NCBI GenBank assembly: GCA_963422275.1
Contig: OY729418.1
Coordinates: 1,240,001-1,304,000, forward strand
Reading direction: 5' to 3'
DNA length: 64,000 nucleotides
From: G963422275 sp963422275
GTDB taxonomy: Bacteria > Pseudomonadota > Alphaproteobacteria > Rhodobacterales > Rhodobacteraceae
Positions 18,888 to 28,615 of the stretch are shown here, piece by piece. Position 1 is the first letter of the stretch. Each line of letters starts with the position of its first letter. Under the pieces are notes generated by a model. It was not told the origin of the DNA, ran no database searches, and saw only the letters and a program-made list of their open reading frames with translations. The translations under genes were made by a program, and so were the position numbers.

Positions 18888-19946
18888 TCAGAAATTGCAC
18901 GCTTGCGCCGCGGTCCCTGTGCAGACGTTTTCCTTCAAGGTGAAGCCATCCTTGATTACCGTGTCTCCAATGTTGCTTATGTCGACCACGGTTGGCTGAA
19001 GCAACAGCGCCGGAACATCGCCCCATTCGGTCTGCACAACATCCGGAAATATTCCGGAAACATCTTCGCCATTGGCGAGCGCAACTGCACCCTGCGCGGC
19101 TGCGGCTGCCTGTTGCTGAAGCGACTTGTAGACCGTCATGGTCTGCAGCCCATTCAATATGTTCGTAATGGCCGCATCGCTGGCATCTTGGCCAGTCACC
19201 AGCACCTTTCCTTCAAGATTCGCTCCCCTTAGCGCCGCAATGACGCCTTGCGCAAGGGTGTCATTCGCCGCGACAACACCATCAATCATGTCGTTGTTGG
19301 CCGTAAGTGCCTGCTCCATTGCGACTTGGGCATTGGATGCCAGCCATCCCTTTGCCTCGGCCTCGTGGACAATCTCGATCTTCCCTTCCGCGGCCAAGGG
19401 ATCAAGCACCTTGTGGGCGCCTACCTTGAACGCCCGGCATGCCGCGCAGAATTGCTCGCCATTGATGATGGCGAGCTTTGCGCCTTCGCCAAGATTGTCA
19501 ACGAGATACTGGGCCTGGAGAACGCCGACGAGTTCATTGTTGAACGTGACAAACCCTTCTGTAACCACACCGACCATCAGTCCGTCGTATGCGATGACCG
19601 GCACTCCCTCTCTTTGTGCCTGTTTGACGACCGGGACCGCCGTTGTTTCGCCGATCGTGTTGATGACGATCGCCTTGACGCCCTGAGCGAGAACTGACTC
19701 GCCCTGCGCGATCTGCCGGTTGCCGTCTCCCTCCGCATTCAGCGCGATCACCTCAATGGACGGATCCAGTGCCTTGACGGACTCGATGAAGAATGGTCGA
19801 TCCTTCGTTTCCCAACGGTCCGCACACTGTGTGCAAGGCATAAGGAACGCGATTTTCATTGTCTCGGCGACCGACGCGACCGAGCCCGCGACCATTGTCA
19901 CGACGAGACCGAAAACGGCGAGAAGCCCCTTGGTGCAAATGTTCAT
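18888..19946 (-). CDS. Periplasmic sugar-binding protein (XylF-like)
   Basis: A 352-residue secreted protein of the type I periplasmic-binding fold. Signal peptide about residues 1-27 (KGLLAVFGLVVTMVAGSVASVAE). Conserved pocket blocks include VVAANDTLAQGVIAAL and VTGQDASDAAITNILNG, closest in my recollection to D-xylose/ribose-binding proteins. CTQCADRW near the N-terminus and FCAACRAF in the middle add cysteines not usual in the family and could form disulfides. It is the first gene of the importer operon. A pentose or related monosaccharide is the likely ligand. Confidence 0.88.
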   Translation of the reverse strand: MNICTKGLLAVFGLVVTMVAGSVASVAETMKIAFLMPCTQCADRWETKDRPFFIESVKALDPSIEVIALNAEGDGNRQIAQGESVLAQGVKAIVINTIGETTAVPVVKQAQREGVPVIAYDGLMVGVVTEGFVTFNNELVGVLQAQYLVDNLGEGAKLAIINGEQFCAACRAFKVGAHKVLDPLAAEGKIEIVHEAEAKGWLASNAQVAMEQALTANNDMIDGVVAANDTLAQGVIAALRGANLEGKVLVTGQDASDAAITNILNGLQTMTVYKSLQQQAAAAAQGAVALANGEDVSGIFPDVVQTEWGDVPALLLQPTVVDISNIGDTVIKDGFTLKENVCTGTAAQACNF

Positions 19947-20183
19947 GATTTTCCTCCCTTTGAATGCAAGCCCCTCATTCGAGGAACAGATTGAGCCACG
20001 TATCGCCCGGCTTTAGCCTACCGACACGCTTCTGGCATTTTTAATGACTGGTATTTGCCAGCGCAACAGATTTACCGGCAGTCTGTGCGTCAAATCGAGT
20101 GCCGATGCCTCTTCAAGTCCGCTTGACGAGCTGGCGAAGTGCACATACCCGGGCATTATTCGAGTTCCAGGCGCCGCTTGGCG
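19947..20183. other. Intergenic spacer with likely promoter for sugar operon
   Basis: 237 bp separate the ADP-ribosylglycohydrolase-like gene from the binding-protein gene, both on the minus strand. GGGAGG just upstream of 19946 is a good ribosome site. I see no gene or hairpin I would name. Confidence 0.4.
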
Positions 20184-22301
20184 TCACTCTACCGGTGTCA
20201 CCCTGATAACGTCAGTCGATACGGCCCCTTCGGCAACAAGAAGCCCAATCCCGCCAGACGCAAGCGTAACCGCGGATGTATCCATGGCGGAAAGCTGAAT
20301 CCCTCCTGCACTCGCGGACAACCTTCCGCCCTTAACCGCAATTGCCGCCAGAACGGGTTCTTCAGGGATCAAAATGACATCGGTCTCGGCCAGAACCTCT
20401 TGGTTCTCGTCACGCACGCGCACGATTTCGAACTTCCCGCTTTTCCAGATTCGTGCAGCGTAGTACCGGCGCAGACCTTGGACGCGCACTGCCAATCCCG
20501 AGTAGTTGCCCCAGTGAACGACAAGTTCGGCCTCGACCTGGTAGTCCGTCCATTGTCGCGTTCCATGAATTATCATGCCTTCGCCCACAGACTGCGAGAC
20601 ATGGAAGCTCGATCCGGAGTCCCAAGAAAAGCCATCGGAAGCGTCAACCCAAGCACGGTGCCAGAAGTTGCAAGGTATGTTGGGACGGCGAAGTTCAAGA
20701 TTAGGCGCTCCGCTCCAGCCAATCCGGTCCAATTGAATCTCTCCACAACTGGATTCACCTTCGCTGGCAACGACAATGCCGACCTCCGCGATTGGTTGCG
20801 AATCGCAATCCGGGAGAGTCCAGTCGAGCCTGGTGCCACAGCCGGGGCCGAGGGTGGCTTCCGGTCCATCGACATCGAGCAGAATGTCCGCTTCGCCGCG
20901 CCGACGGATTCGGAGATTGACCAGCAATTCGCCAGCGTTGTCTTCGTGGGCCCGCAATTCTGCCGAAAGCAGCTGGCCGGGATAGACAAGCGGGGTCGCC
21001 ATCAACTGGTATGTGCGCATCTGCATGACGTCGCTTGGATGAGAGGTAGGGGTTGTTGCAACCACTGACTTGCCGTCCGCAAGGTTTCTGAAGGTGATCG
21101 CGAGCACGTTTTCTCCGTTCCTCGCAACCCCTGACACAGCAGCGTTGCAGGCAGGGTCGGTGCCGTCCGCTATCTGAAATCCCTGCATCGATCCGGGGAG
21201 GGAGAAATGAAACTGCGCACCGCCTTTGGGAGCGGAAAGTGGCATCTCTGCGTTGATGACCCTTCCCAAATTGGCGACATAGTATGCCATCCGCACGGCG
21301 TCGTTGATCGAATTTCCACCGTCCGCAGACGAAATCAGCATCCGGTCGGCCAATGGTCCGCGCCAGTCGGGTCCTTCGTTCAGCCCATCCAGCCCAAGCA
21401 TGATTCCCTGCAGGCACCCTACGTTTCCCGCATTGCAGTCCGTGTCCCATCCCGACGTGTTCACGATTGTTTGCGCACGCTGAAAGTCATCCGGAGCGTA
21501 GAGCACCGCCATGATCATCAGCGCGTGATTGGGAACCACGTGACAGTTGCCGGGATACTTGCCGTAGCCGTATTCGGCGGCAATCAGGCGTCGGGTGTCG
21601 CGCCAGTCGGCGTTATCCCTGTGCCAAGCTCGGACGTCGGAAACCAGTCTTGCGATCAGGCAGTCTTCGGGGATCACTGAAAGCCCCGCATCGATCAAGC
21701 GATCGATGTCCTTCGCAGCGAATGCGCAAGACTCCATGGCGGCCCACAGCATTGCTGCGTGAACCGCCTCCCCATCATGACTGACCTGGCCAGCCTCCGC
21801 GGCGAACGCGGCCGCAAGCTCAGGCCTGCCCGGGGCAACCATCGCCCAGCCGTCAACGAAAATCTGCGCTCCAATCTGCTCCGCAACAGTTTGTCCGTTT
21901 GTCGCGATTGAGCCGCTTTCGGGCGCGGCAACGCCGCGCTTGAGATTGAGCCAAGCCGTGTGCTCCGTGGATTTCCCCTCACCGCCCCACCACAAGATGG
22001 TGCGTCCCTCTATGATGTAGTTCAGCCATGCCTTTCCGATGTCTTTCGATTTCAGGCTCTCCGACAGGTTGTAGTCCTCGAGGGCGCGGATGAAGGTGAA
22101 CGTCCCGGAAATGTCATCGTCAGTGACCACCAGAGGGCAGCCAAAGCGTTCGTGCACGTAGTATTCGATCAGGCCCAAGTCGCGCATGATTCGGTCATGG
22201 GACCAACCCTCGAATGGCCGTCCGAGATAAACCCCGATGAGCTTGCCGAGTATTCCGGCGTAAACGCGCTCAAGATAGTCGTCTGGAAGAGCCTTCTTCA
22301 T
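20184..22301 (-). CDS. ADP-ribosylglycohydrolase-family protein with C-terminal jelly-roll domain
   Basis: About 705 residues from ATG 22301. The frame is open upstream, but that part runs into IS982 and has no family similarity. The N-terminal half is an ADP-ribosylglycohydrolase fold: ILGKLIGVYLGRPFEGW (17-33), TDDDISGTF (60-68) and SGWDTDCNAGNVG (283-295) are the metal-binding Asp clusters. The C-terminal half (about 480-705) is beta-rich with repeated motifs (NFWHRAWVDASDGFSWDSGS, DYQVEAELVVHWGNYSGLAVRV), suggesting a concanavalin-like carbohydrate-binding module. In sugar operons such proteins are thought to act on glycosides or nucleoside-linked sugars rather than ADP-ribosyl proteins. 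It lies upstream of the importer and may share its regulation. IS982 is inserted about 137 bp before the start. Confidence 0.85.
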   Translation of the reverse strand: MKKALPDDYLERVYAGILGKLIGVYLGRPFEGWSHDRIMRDLGLIEYYVHERFGCPLVVTDDDISGTFTFIRALEDYNLSESLKSKDIGKAWLNYIIEGRTILWWGGEGKSTEHTAWLNLKRGVAAPESGSIATNGQTVAEQIGAQIFVDGWAMVAPGRPELAAAFAAEAGQVSHDGEAVHAAMLWAAMESCAFAAKDIDRLIDAGLSVIPEDCLIARLVSDVRAWHRDNADWRDTRRLIAAEYGYGKYPGNCHVVPNHALMIMAVLYAPDDFQRAQTIVNTSGWDTDCNAGNVGCLQGIMLGLDGLNEGPDWRGPLADRMLISSADGGNSINDAVRMAYYVANLGRVINAEMPLSAPKGGAQFHFSLPGSMQGFQIADGTDPACNAAVSGVARNGENVLAITFRNLADGKSVVATTPTSHPSDVMQMRTYQLMATPLVYPGQLLSAELRAHEDNAGELLVNLRIRRRGEADILLDVDGPEATLGPGCGTRLDWTLPDCDSQPIAEVGIVVASEGESSCGEIQLDRIGWSGAPNLELRRPNIPCNFWHRAWVDASDGFSWDSGSSFHVSQSVGEGMIIHGTRQWTDYQVEAELVVHWGNYSGLAVRVQGLRRYYAARIWKSGKFEIVRVRDENQEVLAETDVILIPEEPVLAAIAVKGGRLSASAGGIQLSAMDTSAVTLASGGIGLLVAEGAVSTDVIRVTPVE

Positions 22302-22438
22302 CAGCTTTCGTACCGCTTCTGGCTGCCTCCGTACCAGTCGCACGTCAATTCGGCCGGCAGCCGGCGTCAATCGGTTCTGGAGTGCCGAAGGGGGAAGAAG
22401 CGCCCCAGGAAACGTCAGACAATCCTTTGCATTGTACA

Positions 22439-23446
22439 ACCCCAATTCTGGATAAGAGGGGTGAGGGGGTTCCCAAATCGGGCGTGGCCTGATTCTGTAT
22501 CCGCAACCAAAATCAACGGATGGGATCCCCTCAATGAGCACCTCTATCATCGCACTGTTCTGTTGTCTCGACGACTTTGCAAAGGCCTTTGAAGAATGGG
22601 AGCGGCATCGGCTGATCGGCACAGGCCGCCAGCGCTCGCGCTCGGGCAAGCTCTCGCTCAGCGAAAGGCTCTTCATCATGGTGCCGTTTCATCTCTCGCC
22701 CTTCAAGCATTTCAAGGCTTTCCGGTTCCATGGCGTGGAGCGGAAACATCGCGACTGCTTTGGAGACCTGCCGAGCTGCGGACGGTTTGTCGCCCTGATG
22801 CCGCGCTTGCCGGTTCCGTTTTGCATCTTGATGCAATGCTTTCGCGGTGAGGAAACCGGGGTCTATTTTGTGGACAGCACCAAGCTCGCTGTCTGCCACA
22901 ACGCACGGATCAACCGGAACAAGGTCTTCAAGGGACTGGCCAAGCGGGGCCGAAGCGCCAGGGGGTGGTTTTTCGGGTTCAAGCTGCATCTGGTCATCAA
23001 CGACAAGGGTCAGGTCATGGCCGTCAAGATCACGCCTGGAAACACCGACGACCGCAAGCCGCTTGAGACCATGATTGCCGAGTTGAAAGGCAAGGCGTTC
23101 GGCGATAAAGGCTGCATTTCGAAGCCGCTTTTCCAGCGTTTGCGGCAGCAGGGCCTGCACCTGATCACTGGCATTCGCCGCAACATGAAAAACTTTCTTC
23201 TGCCCATTCTGGACAAAATCATGTTGCGGAAGCGGTTCATCATTGAAACGCTGTTCGATAAACTGAAATCAAGCATGGGATTGGAACACACACGACACCG
23301 GTCCCCAACAAATGCCTTCGTTCATATCCTGTCATGTCTGGCTGCCTATATTCTGGCGCAGCCAAAGGTCAAAATCGGCAAAATCGTCGTGCCAGACGCC
23401 ATTCGGTGCATGCCAAAAGAAAACAGAGCTTATCCATAACTCGGGT
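22439..23446 (+). mobile_element. IS982-family insertion sequence, apparently intact
   Basis: The ends ACCCCAATTCTGGATAAG and the reverse of ACCCGAGTTATGGATAAG are inverted repeats. TGTACA is duplicated at 22433-22438 and 23447-23452. The 1008-bp unit contains one full transposase gene. It separates the ADP-ribosylglycohydrolase-like gene from its original upstream DNA, so that gene probably lost its native promoter or now relies on IS sequence. Confidence 0.9.
22534..23439 (+). CDS. IS982-family transposase
   Basis: A 301-residue transposase. FCCLDDFAKAFEEW at the start is the IS982 hallmark. The catalytic acidic residues lie in YFVDSTKLAVC and KAFGDKGCIS, with FIIETLFDKLKSSMGLEHTR giving the C-terminal acidic block. 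The frame is complete and the element ends are preserved, so it may be active. It acts in cis on its own terminal repeats. Confidence 0.92.
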   Translation: MSTSIIALFCCLDDFAKAFEEWERHRLIGTGRQRSRSGKLSLSERLFIMVPFHLSPFKHFKAFRFHGVERKHRDCFGDLPSCGRFVALMPRLPVPFCILMQCFRGEETGVYFVDSTKLAVCHNARINRNKVFKGLAKRGRSARGWFFGFKLHLVINDKGQVMAVKITPGNTDDRKPLETMIAELKGKAFGDKGCISKPLFQRLRQQGLHLITGIRRNMKNFLLPILDKIMLRKRFIIETLFDKLKSSMGLEHTRHRSPTNAFVHILSCLAAYILAQPKVKIGKIVVPDAIRCMPKENRAYP

Positions 23447-24256
23447 TGTACAGCCCCGGCGCAACTGGGGCAAATCTGGTGGCGGACTTGTTCTGATCGA
23501 TTTCAGTGGTTTTTGCTCGACACTGTCGCGGCTTATGCTCCGAAAGCAGAGCAAAATGGTTCTGCTGAAACGCAGGAAGCCAGTGGATTGTTTTCGCTTA
23601 TTGTCCCGGAAAATGCATCTTTCCAAGCGCGATGCGGGAAGATGTGCAACCAAGTGTGTCATTCACGGCGTCATCCGACGCTCGGCGGGCTTGCAGCGGA
23701 CCGCCTTCAACAGGAATCGGACGCAGAAACACGCGCGGCGGACGCACATCATCCTCCCGCTCATCGATCATGACCCGGACACAATGGCGATTGCCAAGGC
23801 GTCCGACGCCAGCAGAAAGGCGTCGACAGCCGAGGATATGCTGGCGGGGCAAGCCGTTTGGACATATCCGGCAGGAAAGCGTGAAGACCGCCACTATGGG
23901 CGAAGCTCTGTGTGCCAGCGCGTCTCCGCCCTGAAGGCTTCCAACATCTTCGACGCAGTCGCTTTCCACCGACCCTGCATTGTGTACCGGGGCCGACAAA
24001 AGGGTGCCGAACCCCGCGTTGTCGAGATCGATCACAAAGAACGAGAAATTCTGCTCGACGGCGTTCAGAACGACCCCGTGCGCTAGGTCCGCAACAACAA
24101 GCGCCTCGGGCACGTCAATTGCTGCTCCGCAAAGCGGCCGGCGTCAGAGATGCCGGATATCTTTCTGAATCGCTGACAGACGCAGGCACGAACTGGCGAA
24201 TGACAGCTGGATCATGGGACAGCACCAGGCATCACCGGGAGGGAACGCGGCTAGGG
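23447..24256. other. Unassigned 0.8-kb region
   Basis: Long open frames exist on both strands (plus about 23600-24086, minus 24113-23598). Neither shows a motif I know nor a convincing ribosome site. As the old upstream flank of the sugar locus it could contain a regulator that has decayed. No function proposed. Confidence 0.3.
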
Positions 24257-24279
24257 AGCCGGGATCGATCCCGGCTTTT
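24257..24279 (+). terminator. Rho-independent terminator
   Basis: AGCCGGGATCGATCCCGGCT is a perfect 20-base palindrome directly followed by TTTT. It is the strongest intrinsic terminator seen in the window. It would end transcription coming from the unassigned region and insulate the XRE-ImmA gene 92 bp downstream. Confidence 0.75.
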
Positions 24280-24370
24280 CAGGAAATGCACTATTGCCTG
24301 CAATTGGATTAAAGTATAAAATTCTTGCAAATGTAAAATTGCAATAGTTCACGCGATAATGGAGTTTGTC

Positions 24371-25477
24371 ATGGCCGTCCAGCTTATCGGCAAGAGGTTC
24401 AAGGCGCTGCGCGAGTTGCGCGGACTGTCGCAGGACGGTCTTGCGCGGCTGTTAGGCTTCAAGGACCGGCAGACCGTTTCGGCCATCGAGACCGGCACGC
24501 GTCGTGTGAAAGCGGAAGAATTGGTGTTCGCGGTCGAGAAGCTGGAAATGCCGCTCGATTATTTCACCGACCCGTTTCGGCTTGTCGGCGAAGGTCGCTT
24601 CTCGTGGCGAGAGACCGCTGGACGAACTGGCCGACTCGAGGAGTTCGAACGCAAGGCCGGCCGCTGGATTGCGGCGTTCCGCGCACTGGCGCCGCAGGTC
24701 GGGCGCGAGCCCCCGCTCATGCGCCGAGCGCTGGGCCTTACCCGCCATTCACGTTTCGAAGACGCCATGCTGGCTGGCGAGCGGTTCGTCGCCGAGTTTG
24801 ATCTTGGCGAAACACCGGCAATCCGCTTGCTCGAAGTCATGGAGCGGGAATTGGGCATCTTGGTGCTCATGATCGATGCCTGCAAGGGTGTTTCCGGTGC
24901 GGCTTGCCGACTGCCCGAATTGGATACGGTCCTGATCGCACGTCGTGAAGTCGAAGGCCGCCGTCACTTCGATCTCGCGCACGAGTTGTTCCATATCCTG
25001 ACGTGGGACACCATGCCGCCCGAACATATTGAAGAGGTACGAGAAACCGGCGGCCATCGCGTAGAGCAGCTCGCCGACAACTTCGCAGCGGCGGTGCTGA
25101 TGCCGTCTTCGACGCTGGAACGGTATAGCGGATGGTCGAATCTGACCGGGGACCGATTGACCCTGCAGCTGAATGCGGTGGCGGACAAACTCCATGTGAC
25201 GTCCTCGGCACTGCGCTGGCGGCTGGTTGCACTTCGCAAACTGAAGCTATCCGTGGCGCGTTCGCTGTCAGAGGCTGCCTTGTGCAACAATGGCCACGAA
25301 GTCGCCACGGATGCTATGCCCGCCCTGTTTTCAAGGCCTTTCGTCGAAGTCATCGGTCTCGCCATTGAGAGAGGCCATGTCTCGGTGCGCCGCATAGCCG
25401 ACTTGCTCGATCTGACAATAGACGACCTGACCGACTTGTTCGCGGCGCACAGTGCGGAGTTTCCTGTAGATTTGTGA
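24371..25477 (+). CDS. XRE regulator with ImmA/IrrE metallopeptidase domain
   Basis: About 368 residues from the ATG at 24371. GGAG lies 6-7 bases before it, so it is preferred over the ATG at 24359. The N-terminal helix-turn-helix (FKALRELRGLSQDGLARLLG, then TVSAIETGTRRVKAEEL) binds DNA. The C-terminal half has DLAHELFHIL, an HExxH zinc-protease box, and QLADNFAAAVLMP with the third ligand region. Such proteins cleave repressors or act as the antitoxin/regulator of phage, ICE and toxin modules. Usual partners (for example a PIN-like DUF4411 gene) are not found downstream; the next kilobases are IS66 debris. An AT-rich region precedes it and may carry its operator. Confidence 0.9.
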   Translation: MAVQLIGKRFKALRELRGLSQDGLARLLGFKDRQTVSAIETGTRRVKAEELVFAVEKLEMPLDYFTDPFRLVGEGRFSWRETAGRTGRLEEFERKAGRWIAAFRALAPQVGREPPLMRRALGLTRHSRFEDAMLAGERFVAEFDLGETPAIRLLEVMERELGILVLMIDACKGVSGAACRLPELDTVLIARREVEGRRHFDLAHELFHILTWDTMPPEHIEEVRETGGHRVEQLADNFAAAVLMPSSTLERYSGWSNLTGDRLTLQLNAVADKLHVTSSALRWRLVALRKLKLSVARSLSEAALCNNGHEVATDAMPALFSRPFVEVIGLAIERGHVSVRRIADLLDLTIDDLTDLFAAHSAEFPVDL

Positions 25478-25789
25478 AACGCAATGACGCGACACCTTGG
25501 CCCCTTGCTTGTAAACACAAATGTAGTACTCTCTATCATATCAGTACAAATATATGTTTTTACTTGATTATTTTTTAGAGTTCTAATACCGTAAGCATTT
25601 TGGAAGCGGAATGGATTGAACATCCACGCATGTCGTCGCGGCGGCGTCGACTGAAACGGCCTATCGGTTCGTAAAGGTGTAAAGGTTCCGTCGGGCCGTG
25701 GAGAATCTGGCAACGGGTCGTCATCCTGACCGAATCTAGCTCCCGCAAGAGGGCGATAACACCAAGAGCCATGCGCTATCGTCGGCCGC
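25478..25789. other. AT-rich spacer, no gene seen
   Basis: About 300 bp after the XRE-ImmA gene. The first 100 bases are markedly AT-rich. No motif or frame worth calling; the right part is the left flank of the IS66 remnant. Confidence 0.35.
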
Positions 25790-27412
25790 ATGGCGGTTCT
25801 CGGCACTGATATTGCCACAGATCTGACGCCGGTCGAGGTCGACGGGGGATACGATTTTCTCCCGTGCTCCGGCCGGAGCACGGGCCGTGCGACCTGCTGA
25901 CGCTGTTGGAGCGGGAGCGTGCCCGGGCAGGTTCCCTGAAATGGCATTTCGACCGAAGCCGGAGCAAGCTGAAGGCGACTGTCGAAGAAGCGAAGGAACT
26001 CCGCCGAACGACGAAGTACATCCCCACGCTGCAGGCCGAGTTGGGGCTGCTGGAGCAAGTCCTTTCCGAAGTCGGCACCGAGCCTTCCGAACACAACGCC
26101 ATCGGGTCCGTGCGCATGGTCATTCGCCGATTGCGCGGAATCCTGACGCGCGCTATCGACGGCGGAGCCCGCCGGGGGCGGGTTCACCCGGAGCGCTAGG
26201 AAACAGCCGGGTCGCTACGCAATCAGATCGCTCGACTCAACAAGCGTCTAGAGGAGGAGCAGGCGAGATCGGAAAGCCTCAGAGAGACCGCCGAGGAGCT
26301 GTCTGCGGATTCGCTTCGGCTCTACAGGAAGCTGGCCATATTGCGCGACACCGAAGCCAGGCTTCGCACGGTGTTCGATGAGAACTACCGGCTGTGCAAC
26401 GTCCTGAGGAGGTCGCGGCGCCAGAAGAGCACGATCATGTCCCTGTCCAGGGAGAACGCCCGGTTGCGTAGAACCGTGAAGGGCGCGCGGAACCGGATTG
26501 AGGCACTGGAAGCCGAGACCACGAAGCTCCGTGCAACCGCGAAGGTGCTGTCGAAGAGGCTCTATGGGCGCAAGAGCGAGCAGAAGAAGAAACCGCGCTC
26601 GGAACGCAAGCGCGGTCAGCAGCGTGGCGTGCCCGGCCACGACCGCACCCAGCGCCCCGAAGTGCTCGCCCCGCCGCTGGTGCTGCGCCTGTTTCGCGGC
26701 ACGCCCTACGGAACCACCTTCTGGGCGCGCTTTCTGTTCGAACTTTGCGTCTGCCTGCGCCCGGTGCGCCGCATCGCGGCATGGATGTCGGTTCACGCAC
26801 TGGCGGTCTTGCCGGGGACCCTGGCTAACAGCCTGAAGCGCTTCGTGCCGCTATTCCTGCCTTTGTTCGAGGCGATCCTGCGCCACGCGGACGAGACCTC
26901 TTGGCGCGTACGGGAGTTGGCCGGGGAAGACCGGTCGAACCGGGCCTGGCTGTGGACCTCGGTCAGCCACGACGCGGTCTGCTTCCACATCGATGAGAAC
27001 CGCAGTGTCGAGGCGGCCGAGAAGCTGTTCGCCGGAATCGTCATCTACGCGGTTATCGTCTGCGACCGCTACAGCGCCTACAAGAAACTGGTGCGCATGC
27101 TCGGGGGCGTGGTGATCCTGGCATTTTGCTGGAGTCACATGCGCCGCGATTTTATCGACGGCGCCGCCGGCCAGACGCGGTTGACGCAATGGTGCCAGAG
27201 GTAGATCGAGCGGATCGCGGAGATCTACCGGCTGAACGATGATCGGTTGGAGCACTACAACCCCGGTCTCAAGCGCCAGACGCCGGCGTTCGACGCGGCG
27301 CAGACCGCGCTGAAGGGAGCACTCGACATCCTGTTCGCTCGTGAACCACCGCGAGGGACTGTGCGTGTTCGTCGACCGGCCGTTCATCCCGCTCAACAAC
27401 AATTTTGCTGAA

Positions 27413-28436
27413 GGCTCAGTTTACAAATCGCATGCATGGCCTGTCGATTGCGGCAGCAAGGCACATGCGTGCTGACGCATTTTCCAACTCAACGCGCCTA
27501 AACCATCGCAAATAATTGTCGAGACATTTGGTTGCAATTCCGCGGTGGCGCCGCAAGAAGTCCTTCAATTGGCTGTGCCGGTTGTTCACCGTCTGAATGT
27601 GGAAGGCATCGCGAACCCTTTCGCCGCCGGACAGGTTGAGCGCTTCGTGGCGAACGCCCATTGCAGCAGCACAGGGTGGATATGCGCGATGGCCGTCGCT
27701 CACCAAAACGATATCCTCGTCCACGACCGGGGCGATGACCTCTCGCAGCGTATCCGCATTGACCGCTGGAAGAACAGCGCTGACTGTCATTCCAGTGCGG
27801 TCGGCGGCAACCAGCACCGGAACCGGTTCATCAGACAGACCGCGTTTGCTGGCTTTCCCACCCCGGCGGCGTGCCTTGCGACCCAGGTTTCGCTCGCCCT
27901 TGCGGCTTTCGAGAACATAAGTTTCGTCAGCTTCAACAATGCCTGTGAGCTTGATCGGATTCCGGCTTTCTGCCGCAAGAAACCGGTGCCGCCAGCGAAA
28001 AGATGCATTGATGGCCAGCTTGCAATGCTCAGCCGATGCGCGCACCGTCATTCCAGCCGAAAGGCAGTTGCTGAATGTCAGCCATTCATCCTTGCGATGG
28101 AGACCTGACAGAGGCGTGCCTGTCGCAGCATTGAATGTTTTCTTGCAGCCCTTGCATTGATACCGCCGCAAGCCACGTGCTTTGCCACGCGATACCGCTC
28201 CGGATGTGCCGCAATGTGGACAGCGGCGATCTTCGCCCACGCGTGTTTCGATTGCGGTCACCGAGGTTGACGCTTGCGAACCGCCTGAGAACAATGCTTC
28301 CACTTCTCGCCGCTGCACTGGGCTGAGTTGATCGATCCCCGATAGCCATTCTTGAAACTGCTTGTGATCCATCACAACACCTCCCTATTTCACACAAGGA
28401 CATATCAAAAAACGCATGCGATTTGTAAACTGAGCC
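27413..28436 (-). mobile_element. IS1595-family insertion sequence, intact, with 8-bp target duplication
   Basis: The 1024-bp element has perfect 23-bp inverted ends starting GGCTCAGTTTACAAATCGCA. TTGCTGAA is duplicated at 27405-27412 and 28437-28444, the 8-bp size expected for IS1595. It landed inside the IS66 transposase C-terminal region. Clean ends and a full transposase indicate a recent and possibly active copy. Confidence 0.95.
27416..28375 (-). CDS. IS1595-family transposase
   Basis: A 319-residue transposase. A zinc ribbon CPHCGTSGAVSRGKA...CKGCKKTF lies at about 51-80. The DDE-type (ISXO2-like) domain has GIVEADETYVLES, VLVSDGHRAYPP and HSQLKDFLRRHRGIATKCLD blocks. It starts at ATG 28375 (or 28372). 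The frame is uninterrupted, unlike the shortened relatives at 9151 and 40956, whose ends differ in sequence. Those relatives belong to a sister element. Confidence 0.93.
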   Translation of the reverse strand: MMDHKQFQEWLSGIDQLSPVQRREVEALFSGGSQASTSVTAIETRVGEDRRCPHCGTSGAVSRGKARGLRRYQCKGCKKTFNAATGTPLSGLHRKDEWLTFSNCLSAGMTVRASAEHCKLAINASFRWRHRFLAAESRNPIKLTGIVEADETYVLESRKGERNLGRKARRRGGKASKRGLSDEPVPVLVAADRTGMTVSAVLPAVNADTLREVIAPVVDEDIVLVSDGHRAYPPCAAAMGVRHEALNLSGGERVRDAFHIQTVNNRHSQLKDFLRRHRGIATKCLDNYLRWFRRVELENASARMCLAAAIDRPCMRFVN

Positions 28437-28615
28437 TTGCTGAAAGGATCCTGAGGGGGCTAGCGATCGGCCGGCTTCTCTCGCACGGCTCCGACAGCTT
28501 GAAGGGAGCCGCGTTCACCGCGATCCTGTACTCCTTCGTGGGTACGCTCTCGATGAACGGCATCGACGTGCTGCGCTGGCTGGAGGCGTGGCTGACAGCG
28601 TGCGCGGAAAATGGC

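Larger units (their letters stand above)
25790..28615 (+). pseudogene. IS66-family transposase (TnpC-type), heavily decayed
   Basis: One frame runs from 25864 to 27204 broken only by TAG at 26197-26199. It has a long coiled-coil N-terminus (ERERARAGSLKWHFDRSRSK), then RLYGRKSEQKKKPRSERKRG. An internal deletion near 26660 removes the zinc-binding segment. The DDE core then follows: ILRHADETSWRVREL, IVCDRYSAYKKLVRML. A TAG at 27202-27204 replaces the Trp seen before IERIAEIYRLN, and a frame change near 27340 precedes the end FVDRPFIPLNNNFAE. That codon is split by an IS1595 insertion, and the C-terminal domain RILRGLAIGRLLSHGSDSLK resumes at 28445. The start near 25790 (MAVLGTDIATDLTPVEVDGG) is also out of frame. 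It is non-functional. Confidence 0.85.

Noticed and set aside
22302..22679. N-terminal extension of the ADP-ribosylglycohydrolase-like protein
   Set aside because: The extra 126 codons lie in the upstream spacer and inside IS982 and have no family similarity; ATG 22301 starts the conserved domain.
23447..24113. Possible regulator of the sugar operon on either strand
   Set aside because: Open frames exist but I found no helix-turn-helix, kinase or other motif; kept as unassigned.
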